Source: Roseibium sediminicola
GTDB taxonomy: Bacteria; Pseudomonadota; Alphaproteobacteria; Rhizobiales; Stappiaceae
Direction: 5' to 3'
DNA length: 64,000 bases
Assembly (NCBI RefSeq): GCF_023156505.1
Contig: NZ_JALNMJ010000001.1
Coordinates: 558,001-622,000 of the forward strand
How positions within the stretch are numbered: the stretch's first letter is position 1; every line of letters begins with the position of its first letter. Below, piece after piece: positions 50,482 to 59,288 of the stretch. Below the pieces are notes generated by a model, which had not been told where the DNA came from, ran no database searches, and saw nothing but the letters and a program-made list of their open reading frames with translations. The position numbers and the translations under genes were made by a program.

Positions 50482-51245
50482 GCGCGCTGCACCTGATCCG
50501 CCATGGCAGTGTCGCCGAGCTGCGCCTGGACAATCCGGCCAAGCTGAACGCCTTCACGCTGGAAATGCTGGAAGCCGTCGAACCGCATTGCGTGGAGATC
50601 GAGCGGGACGACAGCATCCGCGCAGTGGTTATCAGCGCGGAGGAGGGCCGCGCCTTCTGTGCCGGGGCCGACATTCTCGCCTGGTCCGAGCTGGAACCCT
50701 GGGACTTTGCCCGCCACTGGGTGCGCTATGGCCACCGGATCTTCGACCGCCTGGCGCGCCTTGCCAAACCCACAGTCGCGGCGATGAACGGCCATGCCTT
50801 TGGCGGCGGGCTGGAATTTGCGGGCACCGCCGACATGCGCGTCATGTCGCCGGCGGCAACGCTGGCCCTGCCGGAGGCCGCGGTCGGGATCGTACCCGGC
50901 TGGTCGGGTACCCAGCGGCTGATCCGCCTGCTTGGCGAGCCGCTGGTGAAGGAAATGGCGCTGTTCGGCCGAAGGATCTCGGCAGAGCGCGCCCACGCGG
51001 CCGGGTTCTGCGCGGAGATCGCCGAGGACCCGCGCTCAAGGGCCTTTGAAATCGCGGAAGCACAGGCGTCGCGCTCGCCCTGCGCCATCGAAGTGGCGAA
51101 ATACATGATCCACGCGGCTGTCGACGAAGACCGGGGCGCCATGATCGAGGCGCTGGGAGCCGGCATGATCGGGCCGACCGCCGATCGCGACGAGGGCGTC
51201 ACCGCCTTTCGCGAAAAACGCAAACCGACTTTTCCTGGAAAATGA
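50478..51245 (+). CDS. Enoyl-CoA hydratase/isomerase family protein
   Basis: A 255-residue crotonase. The oxyanion-hole segment is SAEEGRAFCAGADILAW (about residues 54-70). Both catalytic glutamates of hydratases appear: in NGHAFGGGLEFAGTADMRV (about 114) and ALPEAAVGIVPGWSGTQRL (about 134). So hydration of a double bond in a CoA thioester is plausible. Its gene overlaps those of the CoA-transferase and the aldehyde dehydrogenase by 4 bases each, showing tight coupling. Confidence 0.9.
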   Translation: MSALHLIRHGSVAELRLDNPAKLNAFTLEMLEAVEPHCVEIERDDSIRAVVISAEEGRAFCAGADILAWSELEPWDFARHWVRYGHRIFDRLARLAKPTVAAMNGHAFGGGLEFAGTADMRVMSPAATLALPEAAVGIVPGWSGTQRLIRLLGEPLVKEMALFGRRISAERAHAAGFCAEIAEDPRSRAFEIAEAQASRSPCAIEVAKYMIHAAVDEDRGAMIEALGAGMIGPTADRDEGVTAFREKRKPTFPGK

Positions 51246-52777
51246 CCATGAGTGACCTCAACGTTGTTTCGATCAGCGAAGCCAAAATCCCGAACGAGTC
51301 TTTCCTTGCCCGGCACCTGATCGACGGCAGCTGGCGGGAAAGCGCGGACGGGGCGACCTTCGAGCGCCTGTCGCCCTCCCATGCGAGCCTGGTGACCCGC
51401 GCGAGCAAGGGCGGCGTGCAGGATGTCGATGCGGCGATCTCCGCCGCGAGGCTGGCCTTCGACAAGGGGCGCTGGTCGTGGACCAGCGGCAAGGACCGGG
51501 CGACGCTTCTTTTGAAGGTTGCCGATCTGATCGACCGCGACCGGGAGCGGATCGCGCTCATGGAAACGCTGGAATCCGGCAAGCCGATCAGTCAGGCGCG
51601 GGCGGAAATCGAAGGCGCTGCCGACATCTGGCGCTTTGCCGCCTCGCTCGCCCGCACGCTTCACGGCGAGAGCTACAATTCCCTCGGCAACGACTTTCTC
51701 GGCCTGGTGCTGAAGGAACCGATCGGCGTCGTCTCCATCATCACGCCGTGGAACTTCCCGTTCCTGATCGTGTCCCAGAAACTGCCCTTCGCCCTGGCTG
51801 CCGGCTGCACCGCGGTGATCAAGCCCTCGGAAATGACACCGGCCACGACCGTCATTCTCGGCGAACTCCTGATCGAGGCCGGACTTCCCGCCGGCGTCGT
51901 CAACATCGTGCTCGGCTATGGCGACCCGGTGGGAACGGCGATGACGGCGGACAAGCGCGTCGACATGGTCACCTTCACCGGCTCGACCGGCGTCGGCAAG
52001 GCCATCGTCAAGGCAGCCGCAGGCACCCTGAAGAAGGTGTCGCTCGAACTTGGCGGGAAAAATCCCCAGGTTATCTTTCCGGACGCGGATCTTGAAAGTG
52101 CCGTCGATGCAGTCGTCTTCGGCGTCTATTTCAATGCCGGCGAATGCTGCAATTCCGGATCCAGAATTATCGTGCACGAGGACATAGCCGAGGCCTTCGT
52201 TGCGCGCATCGTGGAGGTGTCGCGCAAGGTTCCCTTCGGAGATCCGCTGGACCCATCGACCAAGGTCGGGGCGATCATCACCCCCGGCCACCAGCAGAAG
52301 ATCGACACCTATGTGCAGGAGGCCGCGAAGGCTGGGGCGGATGTGCGCCTCGGCGGCGCTGCTCTCGAAGTGCCGGGACTTGCCGGCCAGTTCTACCAGC
52401 CGACCGTGGTCGCCAATGTGAAAGGCCACATGCCGATCGCCCGCGAGGAAGTGTTCGGCCCGGTACTGTCGGTGCTGACTTTCAAGACGCTGGACGAGGC
52501 CATCGCGCTGGTCAACGACGCGGATTACGGCCTTTCCGCAGGCGTGTGGAGCGAGAACGTCCACACCTGCATGGAATTCGCGCGCCGCGCCCAGGCCGGC
52601 ACGGTCTGGACCAACACCTGGATGGACGGCTTTGCCGAACTGCCCTTTGGCGGCGTCAAGGAAAGCGGCCAGGGAAGGGAGCTGGGCAAATACGGATTGG
52701 AGGAGTTTCTCGAGGCGAAAACCGTGACGATGCGGATCGGCCGCACGCGCGCGCCTTGGGTCGACCCGGGGACCTGA
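51242..52777 (+). CDS. NAD(P)-dependent aldehyde dehydrogenase
   Basis: A 511-residue ALDH-superfamily enzyme. Family motifs: SIITPWNFPFLIVSQKLPFA (~165-185), FTGSTGVGKAIVKAAAGTLK (cofactor), the general-base Glu in VSLELGGKNPQVIFPDADLE (~265), and the catalytic Cys in YFNAGECCNSGSRIIVHED (~300). It has the normal length. It oxidises an aldehyde made in the pathway to an acid, which the neighbouring CoA-transferase could then activate. No substrate-specific feature is clear. Confidence 0.92.
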   Translation: MTMSDLNVVSISEAKIPNESFLARHLIDGSWRESADGATFERLSPSHASLVTRASKGGVQDVDAAISAARLAFDKGRWSWTSGKDRATLLLKVADLIDRDRERIALMETLESGKPISQARAEIEGAADIWRFAASLARTLHGESYNSLGNDFLGLVLKEPIGVVSIITPWNFPFLIVSQKLPFALAAGCTAVIKPSEMTPATTVILGELLIEAGLPAGVVNIVLGYGDPVGTAMTADKRVDMVTFTGSTGVGKAIVKAAAGTLKKVSLELGGKNPQVIFPDADLESAVDAVVFGVYFNAGECCNSGSRIIVHEDIAEAFVARIVEVSRKVPFGDPLDPSTKVGAIITPGHQQKIDTYVQEAAKAGADVRLGGAALEVPGLAGQFYQPTVVANVKGHMPIAREEVFGPVLSVLTFKTLDEAIALVNDADYGLSAGVWSENVHTCMEFARRAQAGTVWTNTWMDGFAELPFGGVKESGQGRELGKYGLEEFLEAKTVTMRIGRTRAPWVDPGT

Positions 52778-52822
52778 TCCCCGGACTGGAAGGATGAAGA
52801 TACGCAGTCAGGGAGGAAATCT

Positions 52823-54070
52823 ATGCGTAAGTTCACAACCATGATGACAGCGGCCGCCGCGCTTCTTGCGGCCGGCACAGCGACAAAGGCAGCGGATGTC
52901 GAGGTCCTGCACTGGTGGACCTCCGGCGGTGAGGCTGCGGCCCTCAACGTTCTGAAGGAAGACCTGGAAAGCCAGGGCATCGGCTGGCAGGACATGCCGG
53001 TCGCCGGTGGCGGCGGTACCCAGGCCATGACCGTGCTGCGCGCGCGCGTGACCTCCGGCAACCCGCCGACCGCCGTGCAGATGCTCGGCTTCGACATCAC
53101 CGACTGGGCCCAGGAAGGCGCGCTCGCCGACCTGAACATCCTGGCCGGCATGGAAGGCTGGGACGATGTCGTGCCCGAAGCCCTGCAGAAATTCTCCAAA
53201 TATGACGGCAAGTGGGTCGCAGCACCCGTGAACGTGCACTCCACAAACTGGGTCTGGGCCAACAAGGCCGTTCTAGACGAGCTCGGCATTGCGCCGCCGC
53301 AGACCTGGGACGAATTCGTCGCCGCGCTGGAAAAGGTCAAGGCCTCCGGCAAGACCGCCATCGCTCATGGCGGTCAGGCCTGGCAGGAAGCGACGGTGTT
53401 CGATGCGGTCGTCCTATCGACTGGCGGACCTGAGTTCTACAACAAGGTCTTTGTCGATCTCGACGAGGAAGCCCTCGGCTCTGATACGATGAAGCAGGCT
53501 TTCGACCGGATGGCCGTGATCCGCTCCTATGTGGATGACAACTTCTCCGGTCGCGACTGGAACCTGTCCTCTGCGATGGTCATCAACGGCGACGCCGCTT
53601 TCCAGATGATGGGCGACTGGGCGAAGGGTGAATTCCTCAATGCCGGCAAGCAGCCCGATACGGATTTCCTCTGCTTCCGCTTCCCGGGTACAGAAGGAAA
53701 GGTGACCTTCCTTTCCGACCAGTTTGCACTTTTTGCTCAAGGACCCGAAGTCGGTAAGGAACAGGCTGCACTTGCGGCCGCGATAATGTCGCCAAACTTT
53801 CAGTCAGCGTTCAACGTGGTGAAAGGCTCGGTTCCTGCGCGAACCGATGTTTCGGACGAAGCTTTCGATGCCTGCGGCAAAAAGGGTATAGCCGATCTGA
53901 AGGCTGCTGCAGCAAGTGGAAATTTGGTGGGCTCCATGGCGCATGGCCATGCCAACCCGGCAGCCATCAAGAATGCGATGTATGACGTCATCACCGCCCA
54001 CTTCAACGGTGAATACGACAGCGAGACCGCCGTCGAGGAACTCGTCAACGCGGTTCAGATCAACAAATAA
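52823..54070 (+). CDS. Sugar ABC transporter substrate-binding protein
   Basis: A 415-residue family 1 binding protein with signal peptide [20 protein letters not shown] cleaved near TKAAD. The mature protein starts [20 protein letters not shown], a hallmark of the glucose/mannose (GtsA-like) binding proteins, with [20 protein letters not shown] and [19 protein letters not shown] also in keeping. It is preceded by GGGAGGAAATCT. The ligand is a mono- or small oligosaccharide or sugar derivative. Confidence 0.91.
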   Translation: MRKFTTMMTAAAALLAAGTATKAADVEVLHWWTSGGEAAALNVLKEDLESQGIGWQDMPVAGGGGTQAMTVLRARVTSGNPPTAVQMLGFDITDWAQEGALADLNILAGMEGWDDVVPEALQKFSKYDGKWVAAPVNVHSTNWVWANKAVLDELGIAPPQTWDEFVAALEKVKASGKTAIAHGGQAWQEATVFDAVVLSTGGPEFYNKVFVDLDEEALGSDTMKQAFDRMAVIRSYVDDNFSGRDWNLSSAMVINGDAAFQMMGDWAKGEFLNAGKQPDTDFLCFRFPGTEGKVTFLSDQFALFAQGPEVGKEQAALAAAIMSPNFQSAFNVVKGSVPARTDVSDEAFDACGKKGIADLKAAAASGNLVGSMAHGHANPAAIKNAMYDVITAHFNGEYDSETAVEELVNAVQINK

Positions 54071-54129
54071 GCGTGCCAATGAGAGCGGTGATCCGTCACC
54101 GCTCTCTCCAAAACGGCCGGGGACTGACA

Positions 54130-55035
54130 ATGTCTATTTCTGAAACAGCGAACCCGCGCGGTTCCGTTGCTGACAGACTGCGTGACGCGTTGCCCAAACT
54201 GGTGTTGAGCCCGACCGTCGCCATCGTGGCGATCTTCGTCTATGGCTTCATCCTGTTCACGCTCTATCTCTCCTTCACCGACAGCCGGATCCTGCCGACC
54301 TTCGGGCTTGTGGGCTTCGAGAACTACGACAAGCTGTTCCGGCTGCGCGCCTGGGACACCGCCGTTTCCAACCTGGTGATCTTCGGTGTTCTCTACATCG
54401 CGATCTGCTGCGTGCTGGGGCTGTTGCTGGCGATCCTGCTCGACCAGCGCATTCGCGCGGAAGGCTTCATCCGGACCATCTATCTCTACCCGATGGCGCT
54501 CAGCTTCATCGTAACCGGCGTGGCCTGGAAATGGTTCCTGGATCCCGGCATCGGCATCGAGGCGGTCGTCCAGGGCTGGGGCTGGACCGATTTCAAGTTC
54601 AACTGGATCAAGGATCGCGAAATGGCGATCTACACCATTGTCATCGCGGCGGTCTGGCAGACTTCCGGCTTTGTCATGGCGATGTTCCTGGCAGGCCTGC
54701 GCGGCATCGACAGCGAGATGATGAAGGCGGCCCAGATCGACGGCGCCTCGACCTTCGCGCTCTACCGCCGGATTATCATTCCGCAGCTGCGCCCGGCCTT
54801 CATGTCCGCCTTCGTGGTGCTGGCACACATGGCGATCAAGTCCTATGACCTGGTCATCGCGCTGACAGGCGGCGGGCCGGGGACATCGACCGAATTGCCT
54901 GCAACCTTCATGTATTCCTACACCTTCACCCGGAACCAGATGGGCATCGGCGCGGCTTCCGCCGTGATCATGCTGATGACGATCGCCGCGATCATCGTGC
55001 CCTATCTCTGGTCGGAACTGCGGGAGAAAAAGTGA
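54130..55035 (+). CDS. Sugar ABC transporter permease (MalF-like)
   Basis: A 301-residue permease with six helices. The EAA loop is EMMKAAQIDGASTFALYRRI (~200-220), and TGGGPGTSTELPATFMYSYT is typical of carbohydrate-type permeases. The ATG at 54130 (MSISETANPRG) is chosen; the frame is open to 54073, but the first 19 codons look like leader sequence. It pairs with the next permease. Confidence 0.91.
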   Translation: MSISETANPRGSVADRLRDALPKLVLSPTVAIVAIFVYGFILFTLYLSFTDSRILPTFGLVGFENYDKLFRLRAWDTAVSNLVIFGVLYIAICCVLGLLLAILLDQRIRAEGFIRTIYLYPMALSFIVTGVAWKWFLDPGIGIEAVVQGWGWTDFKFNWIKDREMAIYTIVIAAVWQTSGFVMAMFLAGLRGIDSEMMKAAQIDGASTFALYRRIIIPQLRPAFMSAFVVLAHMAIKSYDLVIALTGGGPGTSTELPATFMYSYTFTRNQMGIGAASAVIMLMTIAAIIVPYLWSELREKK

Positions 55036-55907
55036 TGGTGACCGTAACCAGTTCCCGCTCGTTCAGTCCAGGCCGGTTTGTCCTTTACGCCCTGCTGGCC
55101 CTGTTCTGCATCTACTACCTGCTGCCGCTCTATGTGATGCTGGTCAATTCCCTGAAGCCCCTGTCGGAAATCACCGCGGGCGGCATGATGGCGCTGCCGA
55201 AGGACTGGACGCTCGCGCCCTGGCTCAGTGCCTGGTCGAGTGCCCAGGTCGGCGTCGAGGCAACAGGCCTGAAGCCCTATTTCCTCAATTCCATCATCAT
55301 GGTCGTACCGGCGGTCGCCCTGTCGACGCTGGTCGGCGCGCTCAACGGCTATGTTCTGACCAAGTGGACGTTCCGTGGCGCGACCATTGTCTTCGGCCTG
55401 CTGCTCTTCGGCTGCTTCATCCCGTTCCAGATGGTGCTGATCCCGATGGCCCGCATGCTCGGCCTGATGGGCCTGGCAGGTTCCGTGACCGGGCTGATCT
55501 TCGTGCATTTCGTCTACGGCATCGGCTTCTCGACGCTCTATTTCCGCAACTACTACGCGGCCTTTCCGACCGAGCTGGTCCGGGCCGCGCAGATCGACGG
55601 GGCCGGCTTCTTCCGGATCTTCTGGCGCATCCTGTTGCCGTCGTCGGGGCCGATCGCGGTGGTGTGCATCATCTGGCAGTTCACCAACATCTGGAACGAC
55701 TTCCTGTTCGGCGCCTCCTTCTCCGATTTCAGCAGCCAGCCGATGACCGTCGCGCTGAACAACCTGGTGCAGTCGTCAACGGGCGTGAAGGAATACAACG
55801 TCCATTTCGCCGGCGCGATCATGGCCGCGCTGCCCACGCTGCTCGTCTATATTGTCGCGGGCCGTTACTTCGTCCGCGGCCTGATGGCCGGCTCAGTCAA
55901 AGGATAA
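55035..55907 (+). CDS. Sugar ABC transporter permease (MalG-like)
   Basis: A 290-residue permease with six helices. The EAA loop is ELVRAAQIDGAGFFRIFWRI (~182-202); YYLLPLYVMLVNSLKPLSEI opens the first periplasmic loop, and IIWQFTNIWNDFLFGASFSD follows. ATG 55035 overlaps the previous stop by one base and has GGGAG 8 bases upstream; GTG 55032 is an alternative. It completes the channel with the MalF-like permease. Confidence 0.92.
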   Translation: MVTVTSSRSFSPGRFVLYALLALFCIYYLLPLYVMLVNSLKPLSEITAGGMMALPKDWTLAPWLSAWSSAQVGVEATGLKPYFLNSIIMVVPAVALSTLVGALNGYVLTKWTFRGATIVFGLLLFGCFIPFQMVLIPMARMLGLMGLAGSVTGLIFVHFVYGIGFSTLYFRNYYAAFPTELVRAAQIDGAGFFRIFWRILLPSSGPIAVVCIIWQFTNIWNDFLFGASFSDFSSQPMTVALNNLVQSSTGVKEYNVHFAGAIMAALPTLLVYIVAGRYFVRGLMAGSVKG

Positions 55908-55911
55908 GACC

Positions 55912-57021
55912 ATGGGCTTCCTGGATATCAAAAAAGCCACAAAATCATACGGCTCCCTGCAAGTCCTGCACGAGACGGACATCTCCGTTGAGGAAGGCGA
56001 GTTTCTGGTGCTGGTTGGCCCATCCGGCTGCGGCAAGTCCACGCTGCTCAACATGATTGCGGGACTGGAGGACATCACCTCTGGCGAGATCGCGATCCGT
56101 GGCCGCAGCATGAACGGCGTCAAGCCGGCGGACCGGAACATCGCCATGGTGTTCCAGTCCTACGCGCTCTACCCGAACATGACCGTTGCCGGAAACATCT
56201 CCTTCGGCATGGAAATGCACGGCATCCCGAAACCGGAACGGCAGAAACGCATTGACCAGGTCGCAGACCTTCTGCAGATCAGCCATCTGCTCGACCGCAA
56301 GCCGGGACAACTGTCGGGCGGCCAGCGCCAGCGTGTTGCCATGGGCCGCGCCCTGGTGCGCGAACCCGACGTGTTCCTGTTCGACGAGCCGCTCTCCAAC
56401 CTCGACGCCAAGCTGCGTGTCGACATGCGCACCGAAATCAAGAAGCTGCACCAGAAGCTCGGCACCACCATCGTCTACGTGACCCACGACCAGATCGAGG
56501 CGCTGACGCTGTCGACACGGATCGCGGTGATGTATGGCGGTTATGTCCAGCAGCTCGGCACGCCCAAGGAGATCTACGACAACCCGGCCAACATGTTCGT
56601 CGCAGGCTTCATGGGTTCGCCCTCGATGAACCTCTTCCCGGCCAAGGTTGTCTCGCTCGACGGACGTCCGGCGGCCGAAATCGCGCTCGCGGACGGCAAG
56701 TCCGCTGCAGTGCCCTTTGCCGGTGAGACCCTTGCCTCCAGTGTCGGCCGTGACATCGTCCTCGGCATTCGCCCGGAAGCGATCACCGACAAGGACGGCG
56801 CCGATCGCAACTCCAACGCGGTCCACATGGTGGAGGCTCCGGTGGAAGTGACCGAACCCGCGGGCTCGGATACGTTTGTGGTCAGCCAGATCGGCGGCAA
56901 GGATGTCACCGGCCGGTTCCGCGCAGACGTCAATGTGCGGGCAGGGGACGTCTTCCCCTTTGCCTTCAACATGGAAAAGGCGGTTGCCTTCGATCCGCAG
57001 ACAGAAAACAGGATTGCCTGA
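55912..57021 (+). CDS. Sugar ABC transporter ATP-binding protein (MalK/UgpC-like)
   Basis: A 369-residue ATPase. Walker A LVGPSGCGKSTLLNMI, Q-loop AMVFQSYALYPNMTVAGNI, signature LSGGQRQRVAMGRALV, Walker B VFLFDEPLSNLDAKLR, H-loop IVYVTHDQIEALTLSTR. Residues ~240-365 form the C-terminal TOBE/OB regulatory domain of sugar-type ATPases. It is the single ATPase that drives this importer as a homodimer. It lies 4 bases after the permease. Confidence 0.93.
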   Translation: MGFLDIKKATKSYGSLQVLHETDISVEEGEFLVLVGPSGCGKSTLLNMIAGLEDITSGEIAIRGRSMNGVKPADRNIAMVFQSYALYPNMTVAGNISFGMEMHGIPKPERQKRIDQVADLLQISHLLDRKPGQLSGGQRQRVAMGRALVREPDVFLFDEPLSNLDAKLRVDMRTEIKKLHQKLGTTIVYVTHDQIEALTLSTRIAVMYGGYVQQLGTPKEIYDNPANMFVAGFMGSPSMNLFPAKVVSLDGRPAAEIALADGKSAAVPFAGETLASSVGRDIVLGIRPEAITDKDGADRNSNAVHMVEAPVEVTEPAGSDTFVVSQIGGKDVTGRFRADVNVRAGDVFPFAFNMEKAVAFDPQTENRIA

Positions 57022-57024
57022 CCC

Positions 57025-58509
57025 GTGACCAACGCCCCGGACATCGTGATCATCGGCAGCGGCATGGGCGGCGCGACACTCGCCGCCGGCCTTGCGCCGT
57101 CCGGTGCGCGTATTGTCATCCTGGAGCGGGGCAACCGTATCCCGGACGACGCACCGGCGCGCGATCCCTGGCGCATCTACACCAACAGCGCCTTCCGCTC
57201 CAACGAGACCTGGCTTGATGCCGATGGCGAGGCGTTCGAGCCGGGCAACTACTACAATGTCGGCGGCAACTCGAAGCTCTACGGCGCGGTCCTGATCCGC
57301 TACCGGAAAGAGGATTTCGCCGCCCTTGAGCATTATGACGGCGTTTCGCCCGCCTGGCCCTTTGCCTATGAGGAGCTGTCGCCCTGGTACGATGCGGCAG
57401 AGCAGCTGTTCCAGGTCCGCGGCGATGCCCATTCCGATGCCACCGAGCCGCCCCATGGCAAACCCTATCCGTTCCCGCCCGTGCCGGACGAAGAGGCGAT
57501 CCGTCACGCCAGGCGGCGCCTGGAACAGGCCGGCGTCGTGCCTTTCAGCCTGCCGCTCGGGGTCGATATCGACCGCTGGCTCGACGCGGGGCAGACCGGC
57601 TGGGACGGCTATCCGGATCTGCGCTGCGGCAAGATGGACGCCGAGACCTGTCCCCTGGCGGCAGCGCTTTCCCACGACAATGTCAGCCTCGTCACCGGGG
57701 CCGAGGTGAGGGAGCTGCGCACCGGCTACAAGACCGACCGGATCGAGGAAGTCGTCTATGAGAAGGACGGCGAGGACATCTGCCTGACGCCGGGAGTGGT
57801 GGCGCTGTGCGCCGGGGCTGTCCAGTCCGCCGCGCTGCTGTTGCGCTCGGGCATTGCAAACAGCTCCGACTATGTCGGCCGCTGCTTCATGAACCACAAT
57901 GCAACGGCGATGATCGCCATCGACCCACGCTTCCGCAACACCTCCGTCTACCAGAAGACCTTCGGCATCAACGAGTGGTACCTGGACGACGGTGAGGACG
58001 GCAGGCCGCTCGGCAATGTTCAGCTTCTGGGGCGGGTCACCCCGGACATCCTGAAGATCCAGGTACCGCAACTGCCGAAAATCGCCGCGCGCTGGATTTC
58101 CGGTCACGCGCTCGATCTTTATCTCATTTCCGAGGACCTGCCAGATCCCGAGAGCCGGGTGGTCCTGAACGAGGGCAAGGTGCAGCTGATCTGGCGCCGG
58201 TCCAACATGACCGCCCATGACAAGCTGGTCTCAAAAATGCGGCAGACATTGCGCCGGGCCGGCTTTCCGCTGGTGATGACCCGTCTCTTCGACGGCCAGG
58301 TCCCCTCCCACCAATGCGGCACCGTGAGACTGGGCGACGATCCCGCAACGTCGGTGCTCAGGCCCGACTGCCGGACCTGGGACCATCCGAACCTTTATGT
58401 CGCCGACGCAGGCGCACTGCCAACCTCGGCGGCGGTGAACCCGGCCCTGACGGTTGCGGCGCTTGCGCTCCGGACGGCGGAAACGATTCAAAAGGATCTG
58501 GCGGCATGA
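57025..58509 (+). CDS. GMC-family FAD oxidoreductase, copy 1
   Basis: A 494-residue flavoprotein. The FAD motif is IVIIGSGMGGATLAAGLAPS at the N-terminus; NYYNVGGNSKLYGAVLIRYR is the second FAD-contact loop; the C-terminal domain has VPSHQCGTVRLGDD (active-site His, ~430) and AGALPTSAAVNPALTVAALA (paired Asn). Relatives oxidise sugar or polyol hydroxyls, feeding electrons to the respiratory chain or oxygen. GTG start 3 bases after the ATPase stop. It is distant from the second GMC protein at 59289, so it probably acts on another intermediate. Confidence 0.87.
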   Translation: MTNAPDIVIIGSGMGGATLAAGLAPSGARIVILERGNRIPDDAPARDPWRIYTNSAFRSNETWLDADGEAFEPGNYYNVGGNSKLYGAVLIRYRKEDFAALEHYDGVSPAWPFAYEELSPWYDAAEQLFQVRGDAHSDATEPPHGKPYPFPPVPDEEAIRHARRRLEQAGVVPFSLPLGVDIDRWLDAGQTGWDGYPDLRCGKMDAETCPLAAALSHDNVSLVTGAEVRELRTGYKTDRIEEVVYEKDGEDICLTPGVVALCAGAVQSAALLLRSGIANSSDYVGRCFMNHNATAMIAIDPRFRNTSVYQKTFGINEWYLDDGEDGRPLGNVQLLGRVTPDILKIQVPQLPKIAARWISGHALDLYLISEDLPDPESRVVLNEGKVQLIWRRSNMTAHDKLVSKMRQTLRRAGFPLVMTRLFDGQVPSHQCGTVRLGDDPATSVLRPDCRTWDHPNLYVADAGALPTSAAVNPALTVAALALRTAETIQKDLAA

Positions 58510-59264
58510 GCAAGCTGGCACTGGTCACCGGCGGACAGCGCGGCATCGGTCTCGGCATTTCCGAGGCGCTTGTTGCGGCGGGATACAGGGTTGCGATCCT
58601 GGCCCAGCTTTCGGCCGGCGATCCGGAAGTCACCGAGGCACTCGCCCGTCTCGGCCCTGATGCAGCCTATTTCCAGCACGATCTCCAGGAGATCGATGGT
58701 CATGCGGCCGTGCTCGACCGGATCGAACAGGAACTTGGGCCCGTTTTCACGCTGGTCTCCAATGCAGGCGTTCCGGCAAAGATCCGCGGCGATCTCCTGG
58801 ATCTGCAGCCGGACAATTTCGACTTCGTCATGGGCGTCAACCTGCGCGGGGCGTTTTTCCTGGCCCAGGAGGTTGCCCGGCGGATGCTCACACGCGATGC
58901 CGGCAGCTACCGCTCCCTGATCTTCATCACCTCGGTCAGCGCAAGCATGGTCTCGGTTGAGCGCGCCGAATACTGCCTGTCGAAGGCGGGCGCCGCGATG
59001 ATGGCCGAGCTCTTTGCCGTGCGCCTGGCGCCGCACGGCATCGGCGTCTTCGAAATTCGCCCGGGCATCATCGAGACGCCGATGACGGCAGGGGTAAAGG
59101 ACAAATACACCGCGCAGATCGAACAGGGGCTGGTGCCGGCGGCGCGCTGGGGCCAGCCGGCAGACATCGCCGCAGCCGTGGTGCCGCTTGCAGAAGGCCA
59201 GATGGCGTTTGCGACCGGTACGACCATCAAGGTGGATGGCGGGCTGTCGATCCCGCGTCTTTGA
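58506..59264 (+). CDS. Short-chain dehydrogenase/reductase (SDR)
   Basis: A 252-residue classical SDR. The cofactor motif is ALVTGGQRGIGLGISEALVA; LVSNAGVP is the NNAG-like motif; the catalytic Ser lies in FITSVSAS and the YxxxK pair in AEYCLSKAGAA (about residues 155-159). RPGIIETPMTAG follows. So it should be an active NAD(P)-dependent hydroxyl/keto oxidoreductase. The ATG at 58506 overlaps the GMC stop by 4 bases; the longer frame from 58314 lies inside the GMC gene. Confidence 0.92.
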   Translation: MSKLALVTGGQRGIGLGISEALVAAGYRVAILAQLSAGDPEVTEALARLGPDAAYFQHDLQEIDGHAAVLDRIEQELGPVFTLVSNAGVPAKIRGDLLDLQPDNFDFVMGVNLRGAFFLAQEVARRMLTRDAGSYRSLIFITSVSASMVSVERAEYCLSKAGAAMMAELFAVRLAPHGIGVFEIRPGIIETPMTAGVKDKYTAQIEQGLVPAARWGQPADIAAAVVPLAEGQMAFATGTTIKVDGGLSIPRL

Positions 59265-59288
59265 GAAACAGCACTCTTTGGGTTGAAC

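Noticed and set aside
55945..58218. 757-codon open frame on the minus strand
   Set aside because: It is antisense to the MalK-like and GMC genes, whose motifs are complete. Its composition (many His, Asp, Arg, Gly) is that of a high-GC mirror frame.
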